Shown piece after piece: positions 47,102 to 55,826 of a stretch of DNA of 64,000 bases. The stretch is taken from positions 1-64,000 of the forward strand of contig CAMYJB010000010.1 of the NCBI GenBank assembly GCA_947258565.1, read 5' to 3'. The notes beneath the pieces were generated by a model, which was not told the origin of the DNA, did not search any database, and was given only the letters and a program-made list of their open reading frames with translations. The translations under genes and the position numbers were made by a program. This stretch comes from an uncultured Woeseiaceae bacterium (GTDB lineage Bacteria; Pseudomonadota; Gammaproteobacteria; Steroidobacterales; Woeseiaceae). Every line of letters begins with the position of its first letter. The first letter of the stretch is position 1.

Positions 47102-48598
47102 TCAGGGCAGGGCGTTGCAGCGGGACAGGATGAATTCCGAGAGCATCGGCACCGGCCGTCCCGTCGCGCCCTTTTTCTGGCCGGATTTCCATGCCGTGCC
47201 GGCGATATCGAGATGCGCCCATTTCAGGCCGTCCGTGAACTTGCCGAGGAAGCAGCCCGCGGTTATTGCACCGCCGTCGCGGCCGCCGACATTCGCAAAA
47301 TCGGCGAAGTTGCTCTTCAGTTGCTCCGCGTATTCTTCCGAAAGCGGCAGACGCCAGGCGCGATCGGATGCATTGACGCCTGCCTCGACGATCTCGTCCG
47401 CGAGCGCGTCGTCAGACGTCATGAGGCCGGTATGGTGTTTGCCCAATGCGATGACGCAAGCCCCGGTTAGCGTAGCGACGTCGATAATCGTGTCGGGTTT
47501 GAAGCGCCGGGAATACGTCAATGCATCGCACAGGATCAGGCGACCCTCGGCATCCGTGTTGAGGATCTCGATCGTCTGCCCGGACATACTCTTGACGATA
47601 TCGCCGGGAACCGTTGCCTTGCTGCCCGGCAGGTTCTCGACGGCAGGCACGACCACGTTGAGATTGACCGGCAATTGCAGTGCGGCGACCGTCGCCATCG
47701 TGCCGATTACGCCGGCGGCCCCGCACATGTCGAATTTCATTTCGTCCATGGCAGGGCCCGGCTTCAGGGAGATGCCGCCCGAGTCGAAAGTCACACCCTT
47801 GCCGACGAGCACGATGGGTCTTGATTTGCCGCCGTTCCTGTACTGCATGACGATGAGCTTGGCGGGTTCATTGGTGCCGGCGGTAACGGAGAGCAGCGAA
47901 TGCATGCCGAGACGCTTCATATCGGACTCGTTGATAACGCGAGTCGTCAGCTTGCCGTTGCCCTTCGCGAGATTCTGTGCGGTCCGCGCGAGATAGGTCG
48001 GCGTACACACATTGGGCGGCAGATTGCCGAGGTCTTTCGCGAGTGACATTCCTTCCACCACTGCGCCGCCGTGTTTTGCCCCGAGCATTGCATTCGCAGC
48101 ATCACCACGCGCAGCAACCGATACGCCGATCTTTTTGAGCGGCATGCCGGCGTTCTTGTCGTTGCTCTTCATCCGGGTGAAGCGATACAACACCTCGCCG
48201 ATGGTCTGCACGGTCTGCCGCGCAAGGTAGTACGCGTTAGTATCGCCGACGCTTTCGAGGGTCAGCGTGTTGAGGACGTCCTTGCATTTGCTGTCCGATA
48301 TGGCGCCTGTTGCTGCAGCGACGGCGCGGCAGAAACCGCGGCTGTCGAATTCACTCGCTTTGCCAAGCCCAACGACAGCGACCCGCGCCGCCTTGACGCC
48401 GCCCAGCTGGGTCAGCAGGACGCAGCGTCCCGGTTTTGACGATAAATCGCCGCTTTTTACCAGGCGGCGCAGCTCTCCATCGCATGCCGCATCGATCTCG
48501 GTGGCGCCTGCACTCAGTTTGCCGCGCTCGTAGACACCGACGATGACACAGTCCGTTGTTCGTTTGGCGGCGTTGCTGGTGGTCGTAAAATAATCCAT
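47102..48598 (-). CDS. pepA: Leucyl aminopeptidase (PepA)
   Basis: 498 residues, dizinc/dimanganese aminopeptidase; the E. coli homologue also binds DNA in Xer recombination. Metal-site motifs GKGVTFDSGGISLKP and the signature NTDAEGRLIL, then DVATLTGACVIALG. Start at the ATG at 48598 (MDYFTTTSNAAK), matching the usual N-terminus; a TTG eight codons earlier is the alternative. Divergent from lptF with 74 bases between. Confidence 0.95.
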   Translation of the reverse strand: MDYFTTTSNAAKRTTDCVIVGVYERGKLSAGATEIDAACDGELRRLVKSGDLSSKPGRCVLLTQLGGVKAARVAVVGLGKASEFDSRGFCRAVAAATGAISDSKCKDVLNTLTLESVGDTNAYYLARQTVQTIGEVLYRFTRMKSNDKNAGMPLKKIGVSVAARGDAANAMLGAKHGGAVVEGMSLAKDLGNLPPNVCTPTYLARTAQNLAKGNGKLTTRVINESDMKRLGMHSLLSVTAGTNEPAKLIVMQYRNGGKSRPIVLVGKGVTFDSGGISLKPGPAMDEMKFDMCGAAGVIGTMATVAALQLPVNLNVVVPAVENLPGSKATVPGDIVKSMSGQTIEILNTDAEGRLILCDALTYSRRFKPDTIIDVATLTGACVIALGKHHTGLMTSDDALADEIVEAGVNASDRAWRLPLSEEYAEQLKSNFADFANVGGRDGGAITAGCFLGKFTDGLKWAHLDIAGTAWKSGQKKGATGRPVPMLSEFILSRCNALP

Positions 48599-48672
48599 GG
48601 AATTCAGGGCTGTCCCGGACAAAATAAAAGCGGTAGTCTAACTGATTCGGCTGAAAACCGTTAAGGAAATCA

Positions 48673-49779
48673 TTGACATCGATGCTGCGGATCCTTGACC
48701 GATACATATTTCGGGAAATCGCGACGACCTGGCTCGCGGTCACGCTCGTGTTGTTGATGATTCTGCTCACCAACCAGTTCGCGCGGGTTCTCGGAGAAGT
48801 GGCAAAAGGTAAGTTGCCGAAAGGGGCCGCGATGGACGTTATCGGGCTCTCCGCCGTGCAATACCTGACGGTCCTGGTGCCGATCGGCCTGTTCCTGTCC
48901 ATCATGCTGGCGCTCGGCAGGCTGTATCGCGATAGCGAGATGCCGGCGATGATGGCCTGCCGCGTCGGACCCTCCGGTGTTTACCGCCCGCTGGTCTGGC
49001 TGACATTGCCGCTGGTACTCGGCGTCGCCTGGCTCGCCATCGATCTCGGGCCGCGCGCGCTGCAGACGGTGGAGCGGATCGGCGCGGAAGCGCGCCGTGA
49101 GGCGGACCTGGCCAGCATCGAGCCGGGAAGGTTCACGGTGTTCGGTCCGGGCAGGGCGGTCGTCTATGGCGAGCGCGTCACCGCCGAGGGTTTCATGGAG
49201 AATGTCTTCCTGCAGCGCTTCGTCGAGGACGACAGCGGCGAGGCGAACATCGTCGAGGTCGTGGTGGCCGAACGCGGCGAACAGGTGGAATCGGACGATC
49301 CGGACATCCGTTTCCTCGTCCTGCACAACGGGCGCCGTTACGAAGGCGTGCCGGGAACGCCGCAATTCCGTGTCGTGGAGTTTGTGGAGCACGGTATTCC
49401 GTACCGCCTGCCAAGCCTCGAGCCACCGGAACCGGAGCCGCGCGAGATGCTGGTCGGCAGGTTGATTCGCTCGGCCGACCCGCTGCACCGTGCGGAACTG
49501 CAGTGGCGAATCGGTGTACCGTTATCAACGGTTATCCTCGCGATCTTCGCGGTGCCGCTGTCACGCAGCCAGCCGCGCTCGGGGCGATATGGCAGGCTGG
49601 CAATCGGATTGCTGGTCTTCATCATCTACTTCAACTTGCTGAGTGCGGCCAAGGCCTGGGTCGAAAAAGGCGAGGTCGATCCGGCGCTGGGCCTCTGGTG
49701 GGTGCACGGCCTGGTCCTGCTCGCAGCTCTGACCCTGCTGGCAGTTCAGAACCAGGTTCACAAGCGGCTGTTTCGATGA
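48673..49779 (+). CDS. lptF: LPS export permease LptF
   Basis: 368-residue subunit of the LptB2FG transporter that extracts lipopolysaccharide from the inner membrane. N-terminus LRILDRYIFREIATTWLAVTLVL, then a periplasmic jellyroll (about 125-250), then three C-terminal helices (PLSTVILAIFAVPLSRSQP). TTG start at 48673 with AAGGA five bases upstream; an ATG 9 bases later (MLRILDRYIF) is the alternative and also reads well. Overlaps lptG by four bases. Confidence 0.93.
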   Translation: MTSMLRILDRYIFREIATTWLAVTLVLLMILLTNQFARVLGEVAKGKLPKGAAMDVIGLSAVQYLTVLVPIGLFLSIMLALGRLYRDSEMPAMMACRVGPSGVYRPLVWLTLPLVLGVAWLAIDLGPRALQTVERIGAEARREADLASIEPGRFTVFGPGRAVVYGERVTAEGFMENVFLQRFVEDDSGEANIVEVVVAERGEQVESDDPDIRFLVLHNGRRYEGVPGTPQFRVVEFVEHGIPYRLPSLEPPEPEPREMLVGRLIRSADPLHRAELQWRIGVPLSTVILAIFAVPLSRSQPRSGRYGRLAIGLLVFIIYFNLLSAAKAWVEKGEVDPALGLWWVHGLVLLAALTLLAVQNQVHKRLFR

Positions 49780-50843
49780 ACGGCATACTGAGCCAGTACC
49801 TGATGCGCACGATAATCACGAGTACTGCACTCGTGCTCGTGGTATTACTCGCGCTGGCGGGCCTGTTCGAGTTCATCGCGGAACTCGAAGATGTGAAGGC
49901 TGATTACAGGACGCCACAGGCCATTCTGTTTGCCGCGCTACGGCTGCCGAATCTCGCGTTCCAGATGTTCCCGGTCTCGGCGCTGATCGGGTCGCTGCTG
50001 GGCCTCGGCGGGCTCGCCGCAAACAGCGAGGTTATCGTCATGCGCGCGTCGGGACTGTCGGTCGGCAAGCTCGCGGGCATGGTTGCGTTCGCCGGTTTTG
50101 TCATGCTCGCGATCACCGCTTTGCTCGGGGAGTTCATCGGCCCGCCGCTCGACTACTACGCTCGCAATATGCGCGCCGAAGCGCGCTACGGCGAGGATGA
50201 CGACCGCCTCGGCAACGAGACCTGGGTCAAGGATGGGCCTGCCTATCTGCACCTGGAGCGCGTCAACACGGAATTCGATTTCGGAAGGCTGTATGTGTTC
50301 CGCTTCGACGACGCCAACGAGCTGGTGTCCATTGCGCGCGCGGAGAATGCCGGGATCGGGGAAGACGATCGCTGGTTGCTCGAGAATTTCCGAGAGACAC
50401 GTTTCCAGCGTGACAGTGTGCAGGCGATTGAATCCTCCGTCGCCGTGGAGTCGTTTGAAGTGAATGCCGAGATGCTCGGCAGCTCGATGGTCAAGTCCAC
50501 CAGCCTCTCCGCGAGGGGGCTGCTCAGCTACATCGACTACCTGAAACGCAACAGCCTCGACAGCAGTAATTACGAGTCGGAGCTGTGGTACAGAGTATCG
50601 CGCACCGCTGCGGTCATGATCATGCCGATGCTTGCGCTGGCTTTCGTATTCGGCAGTTTGCGAACCGGTGGCGCGGGTGCGCGCCTGATGATTGGCGTCG
50701 GTGTCGGACTGGCTTACTACCTCGCAAGCGAGATGCTCGCCAACTCCGGACAGGTCTTCGACCTGAATCCCGCGCTGGTGTCGTGGTTGCCGACGATTGC
50801 CCTGTTGCTGGTTACCCTCGGGGCGCTTTGGCGAATACGTTAG
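49776..50843 (+). CDS. lptG: LPS export permease LptG
   Basis: 355-residue partner of LptF. N-terminus MNGILSQYLMRTIITSTALVLV, FEFIAELEDVK, the coupling-helix region, a periplasmic jellyroll, and C-terminal AVMIMPMLALAFVFGSLRTGGAGARLM. Start is the ATG in the ATGA overlap with lptF; the frame is open further upstream only across lptF. The ankyrin lipoprotein gene starts 2 bases after its stop. Confidence 0.95.
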   Translation: MNGILSQYLMRTIITSTALVLVVLLALAGLFEFIAELEDVKADYRTPQAILFAALRLPNLAFQMFPVSALIGSLLGLGGLAANSEVIVMRASGLSVGKLAGMVAFAGFVMLAITALLGEFIGPPLDYYARNMRAEARYGEDDDRLGNETWVKDGPAYLHLERVNTEFDFGRLYVFRFDDANELVSIARAENAGIGEDDRWLLENFRETRFQRDSVQAIESSVAVESFEVNAEMLGSSMVKSTSLSARGLLSYIDYLKRNSLDSSNYESELWYRVSRTAAVMIMPMLALAFVFGSLRTGGAGARLMIGVGVGLAYYLASEMLANSGQVFDLNPALVSWLPTIALLLVTLGALWRIR

Positions 50844-50845
50844 CC

Positions 50846-51589
50846 GTGGTGCGTTCGCGGCGATTCGCGCATTCCTGGCGGCACTGTCCGGCGATGCTGC
50901 TCGCTTGCATGGCTGCGTGCCATTCGACATCCGGGGGATCGGCGACCGGCAGCGAGCAGTCGGTGCAGCAACCCGATCTCATCGATACCCGAATATGGTT
51001 CGAAGCCGCAGACGCCGGGAATGCCGGCATTCTGTCTGCGCTGCTCAGCGAAGGTATCGACCCACTTATCCAGCGCCGCGGTCTTACTGCCCTCCATATT
51101 GTCGCCGGCGGAGGGCACCTGGATGCGGTCCGGCTGCTTGTCGATGCGGGCGTCGATGTCAATCTGGGGCCGGCCGAAGCCGATGCGCGGATTGCCGACG
51201 CGGCCGGACACGCGAATCCGGAGATTCTCGCGATGATGACCGGAGCAGACCGGGATCCGCAGGCAATTGCCAGGGCAACGGCACTCCGCACGCCGCTCAA
51301 CCTTGCGGTTGAGAACGGCCATAAGGATGTCGCGAGGTTGCTCCTTGACGCGGGCGCCGACGCGAACATCGGCGGAGAGTGGTACAGCCCGCTCTACAGT
51401 GCGATCCTGTTCGGAGACAGGGAAATCGTCAAACTGCTGCTCGAGCACGGTGCACGCGTGAACGACGCCGTGCGCATTCAGGACAGGTCGGTGTTTGCAG
51501 GCTTCCGCTATGCGCGTCCATTGGAAGTGGCGCGGATAATCCAGCGCGATGATCTCGTTGCGTTACTGCAGGATTACGGAGGCCGCTAG
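50846..51589 (+). CDS. Ankyrin-repeat lipoprotein
   Basis: About 247 residues. I start at GTG 50846 or 50849, giving a basic N-region (RSRRFAHSWR), a short hydrophobic core and a lipobox-like LACMAAC; the ATG at 50894 (MLLACMAAC) would lack a proper signal. The mature part has at least four ankyrin repeats: GLTALHIVAGGGHLDAVRLL, RTPLNLAVENGHKDVARLLL, YSPLYSAILFGDREIVKLLL and a degenerate last one. A protein-interaction role in the envelope is likely; ligand unknown. Immediately follows lptG, so possibly cotranscribed with it. Confidence 0.75.
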   Translation: MVRSRRFAHSWRHCPAMLLACMAACHSTSGGSATGSEQSVQQPDLIDTRIWFEAADAGNAGILSALLSEGIDPLIQRRGLTALHIVAGGGHLDAVRLLVDAGVDVNLGPAEADARIADAAGHANPEILAMMTGADRDPQAIARATALRTPLNLAVENGHKDVARLLLDAGADANIGGEWYSPLYSAILFGDREIVKLLLEHGARVNDAVRIQDRSVFAGFRYARPLEVARIIQRDDLVALLQDYGGR

Positions 51590-51593
51590 CAGA

Positions 51594-52031
51594 CTACTCC
51601 GGCGCCTTCTTGCGCGGGTAATAGACCAGCCGGGTCCTGCTCAGGCGGTCGTGCCAGGTGAGATGTTCGGCGTCCCACAGTTGCCAGAAAAAACCGAGTC
51701 CCAGCGGCAGCCAGGACAGGATCGCCGCAAAGAATCGTATGGTCGCCGCCCCTGCTGACGGAATCTTGCCGTCGGCAGTTTGCAGCTGCAAACCCCACGA
51801 CTGCATCCCGAGCGTCCGGCCGCGATGGCGCCAGAATCCAACGAAGAAACCGTACGCCACGCCGAAAAGAGTCAGCTGGTAGACGATGTACAGCGGCCCA
51901 CTGCCCGGTTCGATCGATTCGCCGCTTTCAATTGCGATGAAAGGAACGGTGGCGAGGAACCAGAGCGCCAACAAGAGCAGCGAGTCGTACAGTATGGCCG
52001 CGAGGCGGCGCAACAGGCCGGCATTCCCCAT
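51594..52031 (-). CDS. RDD-family membrane protein
   Basis: 145 residues, about three to four hydrophobic segments. RDD features: the start MGNAGLLRRLAAILYDSLLLLALW with the Arg and Asp positions, then GRTLGMQSWGLQL and WHDRLSRTRLV at the end. Function of the family is not settled. Start ATG at 52031, downstream of the aldo/keto reductase gene by 2 bases. Converges with the ankyrin gene, 4 bases apart. Confidence 0.82.
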   Translation of the reverse strand: MGNAGLLRRLAAILYDSLLLLALWFLATVPFIAIESGESIEPGSGPLYIVYQLTLFGVAYGFFVGFWRHRGRTLGMQSWGLQLQTADGKIPSAGAATIRFFAAILSWLPLGLGFFWQLWDAEHLTWHDRLSRTRLVYYPRKKAPE

Positions 52032-52033
52032 CT

Positions 52034-52948
52034 TCACAGTTCCCTGATCAACGCGACCATCCGCGCGCGAGTGGCGGCATTCGGTAGTTCGCCGAAACCG
52101 GCCCCGAGATTGTCGCGCATGTGATGCGGCTTGCTGGTCGCCGGTATCACACAGGTCACTGCCGGGTGGCTGATGATGAACTTGAGGAAGAACTGTCCCC
52201 AGCTCGCGGCGAATTCGAGGGCCCACCCGGGCAAGTCGAGGCCGCGCACTGCGCTGAAAAGACGGCCGGCCTGGTACGGCCGGTTAATGATCACGGCGAC
52301 GCCGAGGTCCTGTGCGGCAGGCAGCAGCCGCTGATCCGCTTCGCGCTCGCTTAGCGAATAGTTGATCTGCAGGAATTGCGGCCGATACTCGCGTACCGCG
52401 CGCTCCAGTGCATCATGGGCGCCGGCCCGATAATGCGTCAGTCCGCTGTAGCGGATCTTTCCCTGTTCCTGCAGTTTGCGAATACTGCGCATATGCACGG
52501 CTGTGTCGCGAAGGTTGTGAACCTGCATCAGGTCGATAACGTCCGTTTTCATGAGCCTGGCCGAACGCGACATTTGCTCTACGCCGGCATCACGTCCGTC
52601 CGTCCAGACCTTCGTAGCGATGAACATGGCATCTCGCGGTGTCCCGCTCGCGATGATGTTGCCGATCACTTTTTCCGAGCGGTTATACATCGGTGAGGTG
52701 TCCACGACACTGCCGCCGGCGCCGAGCAGCAGTTCCATGATTTCGCGGCGTGCAGCGATTTTCTCGGCCGTGCTGTCGACGTCGAACACGCTGTATGTGC
52801 CGAGCCCGATCACGGGTAACATCTCGCCGCCGGATGGAAGCGGGCGAGAGATCATCTGGCGCTCGTTCGTAATTCCGGCCAGCGGCATCGAGCCCAGCGC
52901 CGCGCCAGTGAGCAAAACGTCGCGCCTTGTCCACCGTGCGCCCGTCAT
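52034..52948 (-). CDS. Tat-exported aldo/keto reductase
   Basis: 304 residues. A twin-arginine signal (TRRDVLLTGAALGSMPLAG) precedes the enzyme, so it should be folded in the cytoplasm and exported. Catalytic tetrad positions are filled: Asp in VVDTSPMYNRSE with its Tyr, Lys in IATKVW, His in MQVHN. C-terminal NADPH region: CVIPATSKPHHMRDNL. Substrate unknown. Overlaps the MFS gene by four bases (ATGA). Confidence 0.88.
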   Translation of the reverse strand: MTGARWTRRDVLLTGAALGSMPLAGITNERQMISRPLPSGGEMLPVIGLGTYSVFDVDSTAEKIAARREIMELLLGAGGSVVDTSPMYNRSEKVIGNIIASGTPRDAMFIATKVWTDGRDAGVEQMSRSARLMKTDVIDLMQVHNLRDTAVHMRSIRKLQEQGKIRYSGLTHYRAGAHDALERAVREYRPQFLQINYSLSEREADQRLLPAAQDLGVAVIINRPYQAGRLFSAVRGLDLPGWALEFAASWGQFFLKFIISHPAVTCVIPATSKPHHMRDNLGAGFGELPNAATRARMVALIREL

Positions 52949-54267
52949 GGTTGGTCTCCTCTTGCCAGTTCATTGTCATAGCGGCGGTAGGACTTGCCAA
53001 GCCACATCGCGATTGCAACCCAGAGAGCGGCAAAGGGCAACATGACGAGTGAGATCCCCGAGTAACCCAGTCCCCACAGGGCCCTCACGGTCCAGGTGCC
53101 GAGCAGATCGCCGCCGCGATAGACGGCCGTGTCGATGAAATTCTTGGATTTGTATTTTTCTTCCGGCGAAACAACCGAATAAAGCATGTCGTTCGTTGGT
53201 TTCGAGAGGCCGAAGCCGACGGCGCGGCGAATCGCCTGAACGGCAGCAACGGCGAGAAACGACGGATTGATCGCCACCAGTGCGAAACCGGCAATGGAGA
53301 TGACGGGCAACAGTGACAGCGTGATGCCGACGCCGAATCGCCACACGGCCCGTTTCACGATTAGCAACTGCACGAGCATCGCCATGGTGTTCGTCGCGGC
53401 ATCGATGAAAGCGAACGTCCGGGTGCGCTCGTCGGTGCTCGCAAAAGCTTCGCCAACGAGTTCGGTCATAAACATGTAGAGGGCGGTACCGAGCAGGCTG
53501 GCGATGACCGAGGCCACACTGATCGCGGTCAGGTACCGGGACCGCGTGACCAGCGTGATGCCGCCGAGCAGGTTGCCGCCCAGTGGTGCCGTCGAGGCGA
53601 CTGTATCGGCGATGTCGTCGCGGTGCTCGGATTCGACCCAGCGCCGCAGTCGCGTAATGCAGTAGACGCCGAAAAGCAGCAGGCTTGCCGAAATCGGCAA
53701 CAGGTTGTGGAAGCCTATCGTAACCACGAGCCCGCCTGTCGCAAGCGGCCCGAGCAGTGCGCCTGCGCTACCGCCCGCCGAGATCACGCCGAACAGGCGC
53801 CGACCCTGCTCGCGTGTATAGATGTCGGCCATGAAGCTCCAGAAAACGGAGACCACGAACAGGTTGAATACGCTGAGCCAGACGAAGAAAGCCCGCCCCA
53901 ACCAGACGAAGCTGAGACCATTGTTTATTGCGTAGCTGAAGCCGGCCCAGAAGAGCACGATGTTGGCGGCAAAGAAATAGTAGACCCACGGCAGAAACCG
54001 GCGCCGCGGGAAGCGTGAAGCGACCCAGCCGAACACCGGAGTGGCCGCAAGCATGACGACAAAGGTGCTCGAAAACAGCCAGGGGACGTTCTGCACGCCC
54101 CCTTCCACGGCCATCGTCTCGCGCACCGACCGCAACATGTAGTAGGCGGACAGGACGCAAAAGAAATAGATGAAGGACCAGGCGACCGCAAAATACTCGT
54201 GACGCTCGAGTCCGAGAACACGGTCGAGAAAGAAATGTTGCTTGCTGGCGTGAGGTGGCTCTGGCAT
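52945..54267 (-). CDS. MFS / NTP-NDP exchange-like carrier
   Basis: 440 residues and about 12 hydrophobic segments. The N-terminus SFIYFFCVLSAYYMLRSVRETM and the MADIYTREQGRRLFGVISAGGSAGALLGP stretch are typical of the MFS group annotated as NTP/NDP exchange transporters, common in free-living gammaproteobacteria where nucleotide transport is unproven. Coupled to the reductase. Divergent from the exported hypothetical gene. Confidence 0.8.
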   Translation of the reverse strand: MPEPPHASKQHFFLDRVLGLERHEYFAVAWSFIYFFCVLSAYYMLRSVRETMAVEGGVQNVPWLFSSTFVVMLAATPVFGWVASRFPRRRFLPWVYYFFAANIVLFWAGFSYAINNGLSFVWLGRAFFVWLSVFNLFVVSVFWSFMADIYTREQGRRLFGVISAGGSAGALLGPLATGGLVVTIGFHNLLPISASLLLFGVYCITRLRRWVESEHRDDIADTVASTAPLGGNLLGGITLVTRSRYLTAISVASVIASLLGTALYMFMTELVGEAFASTDERTRTFAFIDAATNTMAMLVQLLIVKRAVWRFGVGITLSLLPVISIAGFALVAINPSFLAVAAVQAIRRAVGFGLSKPTNDMLYSVVSPEEKYKSKNFIDTAVYRGGDLLGTWTVRALWGLGYSGISLVMLPFAALWVAIAMWLGKSYRRYDNELARGDQP

Positions 54268-54394
54268 CAGGCCGCATCATAGTCCGAACTGCACCGTTTG
54301 CCGAAATTTGCCGGTGGATGCCGAACCGCCACTGTCCGATTGTTGGGCGACAGGTCACCCCCCGGGGAAAGGCAAGTTGGCTACAAGGACGCAC

Positions 54395-54940
54395 ATGCTG
54401 ACGTACACCCTGTTGGCAGTTGCTGCAGAACTGTTCGCTCCGGCACGCGCGCAGCCGCTGCCGATCGGCGTTGACGGTTGCACGATACTGGCGTCGGTGG
54501 TGTACGCGGCGGTAACCGAGGCGAGGCTCGGCTATTCCGCAGGACCTCGTGGGGTATTGTTTTATTCGGGACGAAATGAAACGACACATTGCAACCGGAC
54601 GGCGCGCAGCGTGACGGGTGCGTTCACGGCCGCGCTTCGCAGCGCGAATATCTATGTGACATGGGGGCTGCGCGGGGGCTACAACGGCGACTATTGTCCC
54701 AGCCACTTTCTCGCTCAGTGTTACCCGGCAGGCGACCTCGCCATGCCCCCTTTGGGCAAGACAGACCGGGCATTCGTGATGCGGAGCTGGCAGGCGGTCT
54801 ACGATGCCATCGCGACCCGTATGTCCCCTTATGCCGGCAGCGACGTCCTGCGCTTTCAGGACGATGAGCTCGCCCGCAGCATCCGGCGAACGATTGCTCA
54901 AAGCCATTCCGCGCCTGATCGATATCGACGTACTCGATGA
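54395..54940 (+). CDS. Exported hypothetical protein with six cysteines
   Basis: Not recognised. About 181 residues from the ATG at 54395, which gives a signal peptide (MLTYTLLAVAAELFAPARA before QPLPIG). The mature part is cysteine-containing (DGCTILA, THCNRTA, DYCPSHF, AQCYPAG), suggesting disulfides, and includes the aromatic run IYVTWGLRGGYNGDYCPSHF. No enzyme motif seen. An in-frame ATG at 54308 would give a longer product without an obvious signal. 68 bases upstream of the DUF4920 gene. Confidence 0.6.
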   Translation: MLTYTLLAVAAELFAPARAQPLPIGVDGCTILASVVYAAVTEARLGYSAGPRGVLFYSGRNETTHCNRTARSVTGAFTAALRSANIYVTWGLRGGYNGDYCPSHFLAQCYPAGDLAMPPLGKTDRAFVMRSWQAVYDAIATRMSPYAGSDVLRFQDDELARSIRRTIAQSHSAPDRYRRTR

Positions 54941-55008
54941 GTTAGAATTGCCCGGGGTCTCGGCAGCGTCGGCGCCGGACCGATGCATTTATCAGAGGAT
55001 GAGTGGTT

Positions 55009-55497
55009 ATGACTATACGCACTGTCGTTATTGCCGTTGTCGTTGCGATGGGCATCTTGCCAGTACACGCCGTCGCAGCGGAGGTCATACGCCTGTCGGA
55101 ACCTGTCGCGGTCACGGACGAAGCGGAAATCTTCGGCGCGCCCCTCGACGCGAATGCCAGTCCGACCTCGCTGGAGGCACTTCTGGACAATCCCGACGAC
55201 TACCTCGATACGTCTGTCCGGGTAGAGACGCGAATTTCCCAGGTCTGCCAGAAGAAGGGCTGCTTCATGATTGCCACGAGCGGCAAGCATGCAGTCCGGG
55301 TTTCGTTCCGGGACTATGCGTTCTTCGTGCCCACTGACACCAGCGGGAAAACCGTGACGCTTACCGGAACGTTCATCGAACGCACGCTGTCCGAGGAACA
55401 GGCCGCCCACCTTCGGGCCGATGCGGGCAGCGACGAGATTCAGGCCGGCAAGGTCTACGAGATCGTTGCGGACGCCGTCGAGATTCCGAAGTCCTGA
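55009..55497 (+). CDS. Exported DUF4920 protein
   Basis: 162 residues with a signal peptide (TVVIAVVVAMGILPVHAVAA). The mature part holds SLEALLDNPDDYLDTSVRVETRISQVCQKKGCFM, which with the two cysteines matches the OB-fold-like DUF4920 family. Start is the ATG at 55009, with AGAGGATGAG upstream; a GTG two codons earlier is possible. Role unknown. Followed by a strong hairpin. Confidence 0.78.
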   Translation: MTIRTVVIAVVVAMGILPVHAVAAEVIRLSEPVAVTDEAEIFGAPLDANASPTSLEALLDNPDDYLDTSVRVETRISQVCQKKGCFMIATSGKHAVRVSFRDYAFFVPTDTSGKTVTLTGTFIERTLSEEQAAHLRADAGSDEIQAGKVYEIVADAVEIPKS

Positions 55498-55502
55498 AAG
55501 CT

Positions 55503-55527
55503 AGAGGAGGCCGCAAGGGCCTCCTCT
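55503..55527 (+). terminator. Hairpin terminator after DUF4920
   Basis: Perfect 10-bp stem AGAGGAGGCC/GGCCTCCTCT around GCAAG, 5 bases after the stop codon. The T-tail is short, so efficiency is uncertain. Confidence 0.6.
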
Positions 55528-55635
55528 TGTGCATATCAGACTCTCCAGGGGATTGATTCGCGCCTGCGGCGTCCAAACTCGCTGCGCGAATTTGTCGAAC
55601 CAGAGGTCCGATTTCTCCAAAGGCAGGACAAAATC

Positions 55636-55660
55636 AAAAAAGACCCGCACACGGCGGGCC
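55636..55660 (-). terminator. Rho-independent terminator of the tRNA-Glu gene
   Basis: On the minus strand GGCCCGC-CGTGT-GCGGGTC (7 bp, one G-T pair) followed directly by TTTTTT, 10 bases after the tRNA CCA end. Confidence 0.85.
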
Positions 55661-55670
55661 TTTCTTGATT

Positions 55671-55746
55671 TGGCACTCCCTAGGGGATTCGAACCCCTGT
55701 TACCGCCGTGAGAGGGCGGCGTCCTAAACCGCTAGACGAAGGGAGC
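55671..55746 (-). tRNA. tRNA-Glu (CTC)
   Basis: 76 bases including an encoded CCA. Cloverleaf reads: acceptor GCTCCCT/AGGGAGT (one G-U), D-loop with TAGCGGTTTAGGA, anticodon stem CCGCC/GGCGG with loop CTCTCAC, anticodon CTC for GAG, T-arm with GGTTCGAATCC. The body matches E. coli tRNA-Glu closely. It has its own promoter and terminator. Confidence 0.97.
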
Positions 55747-55787
55747 GGAGACACTCTTTTGTCTGCCGCGGTCGGGCAGGGGCTGCT

Positions 55788-55815
55788 ATTATACGGCCGC
55801 ATATCCAATCCTCAA
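55788..55815 (-). promoter_or_regulatory. Promoter of the tRNA-Glu gene
   Basis: -35 TTGAGG (55810-55815) and a consensus -10 TATAAT (55788-55793) spaced 16 bases, followed by a GC-rich discriminator as expected for stringent control. Confidence 0.75.
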
Positions 55816-55826
55816 GCGGAAATCAT

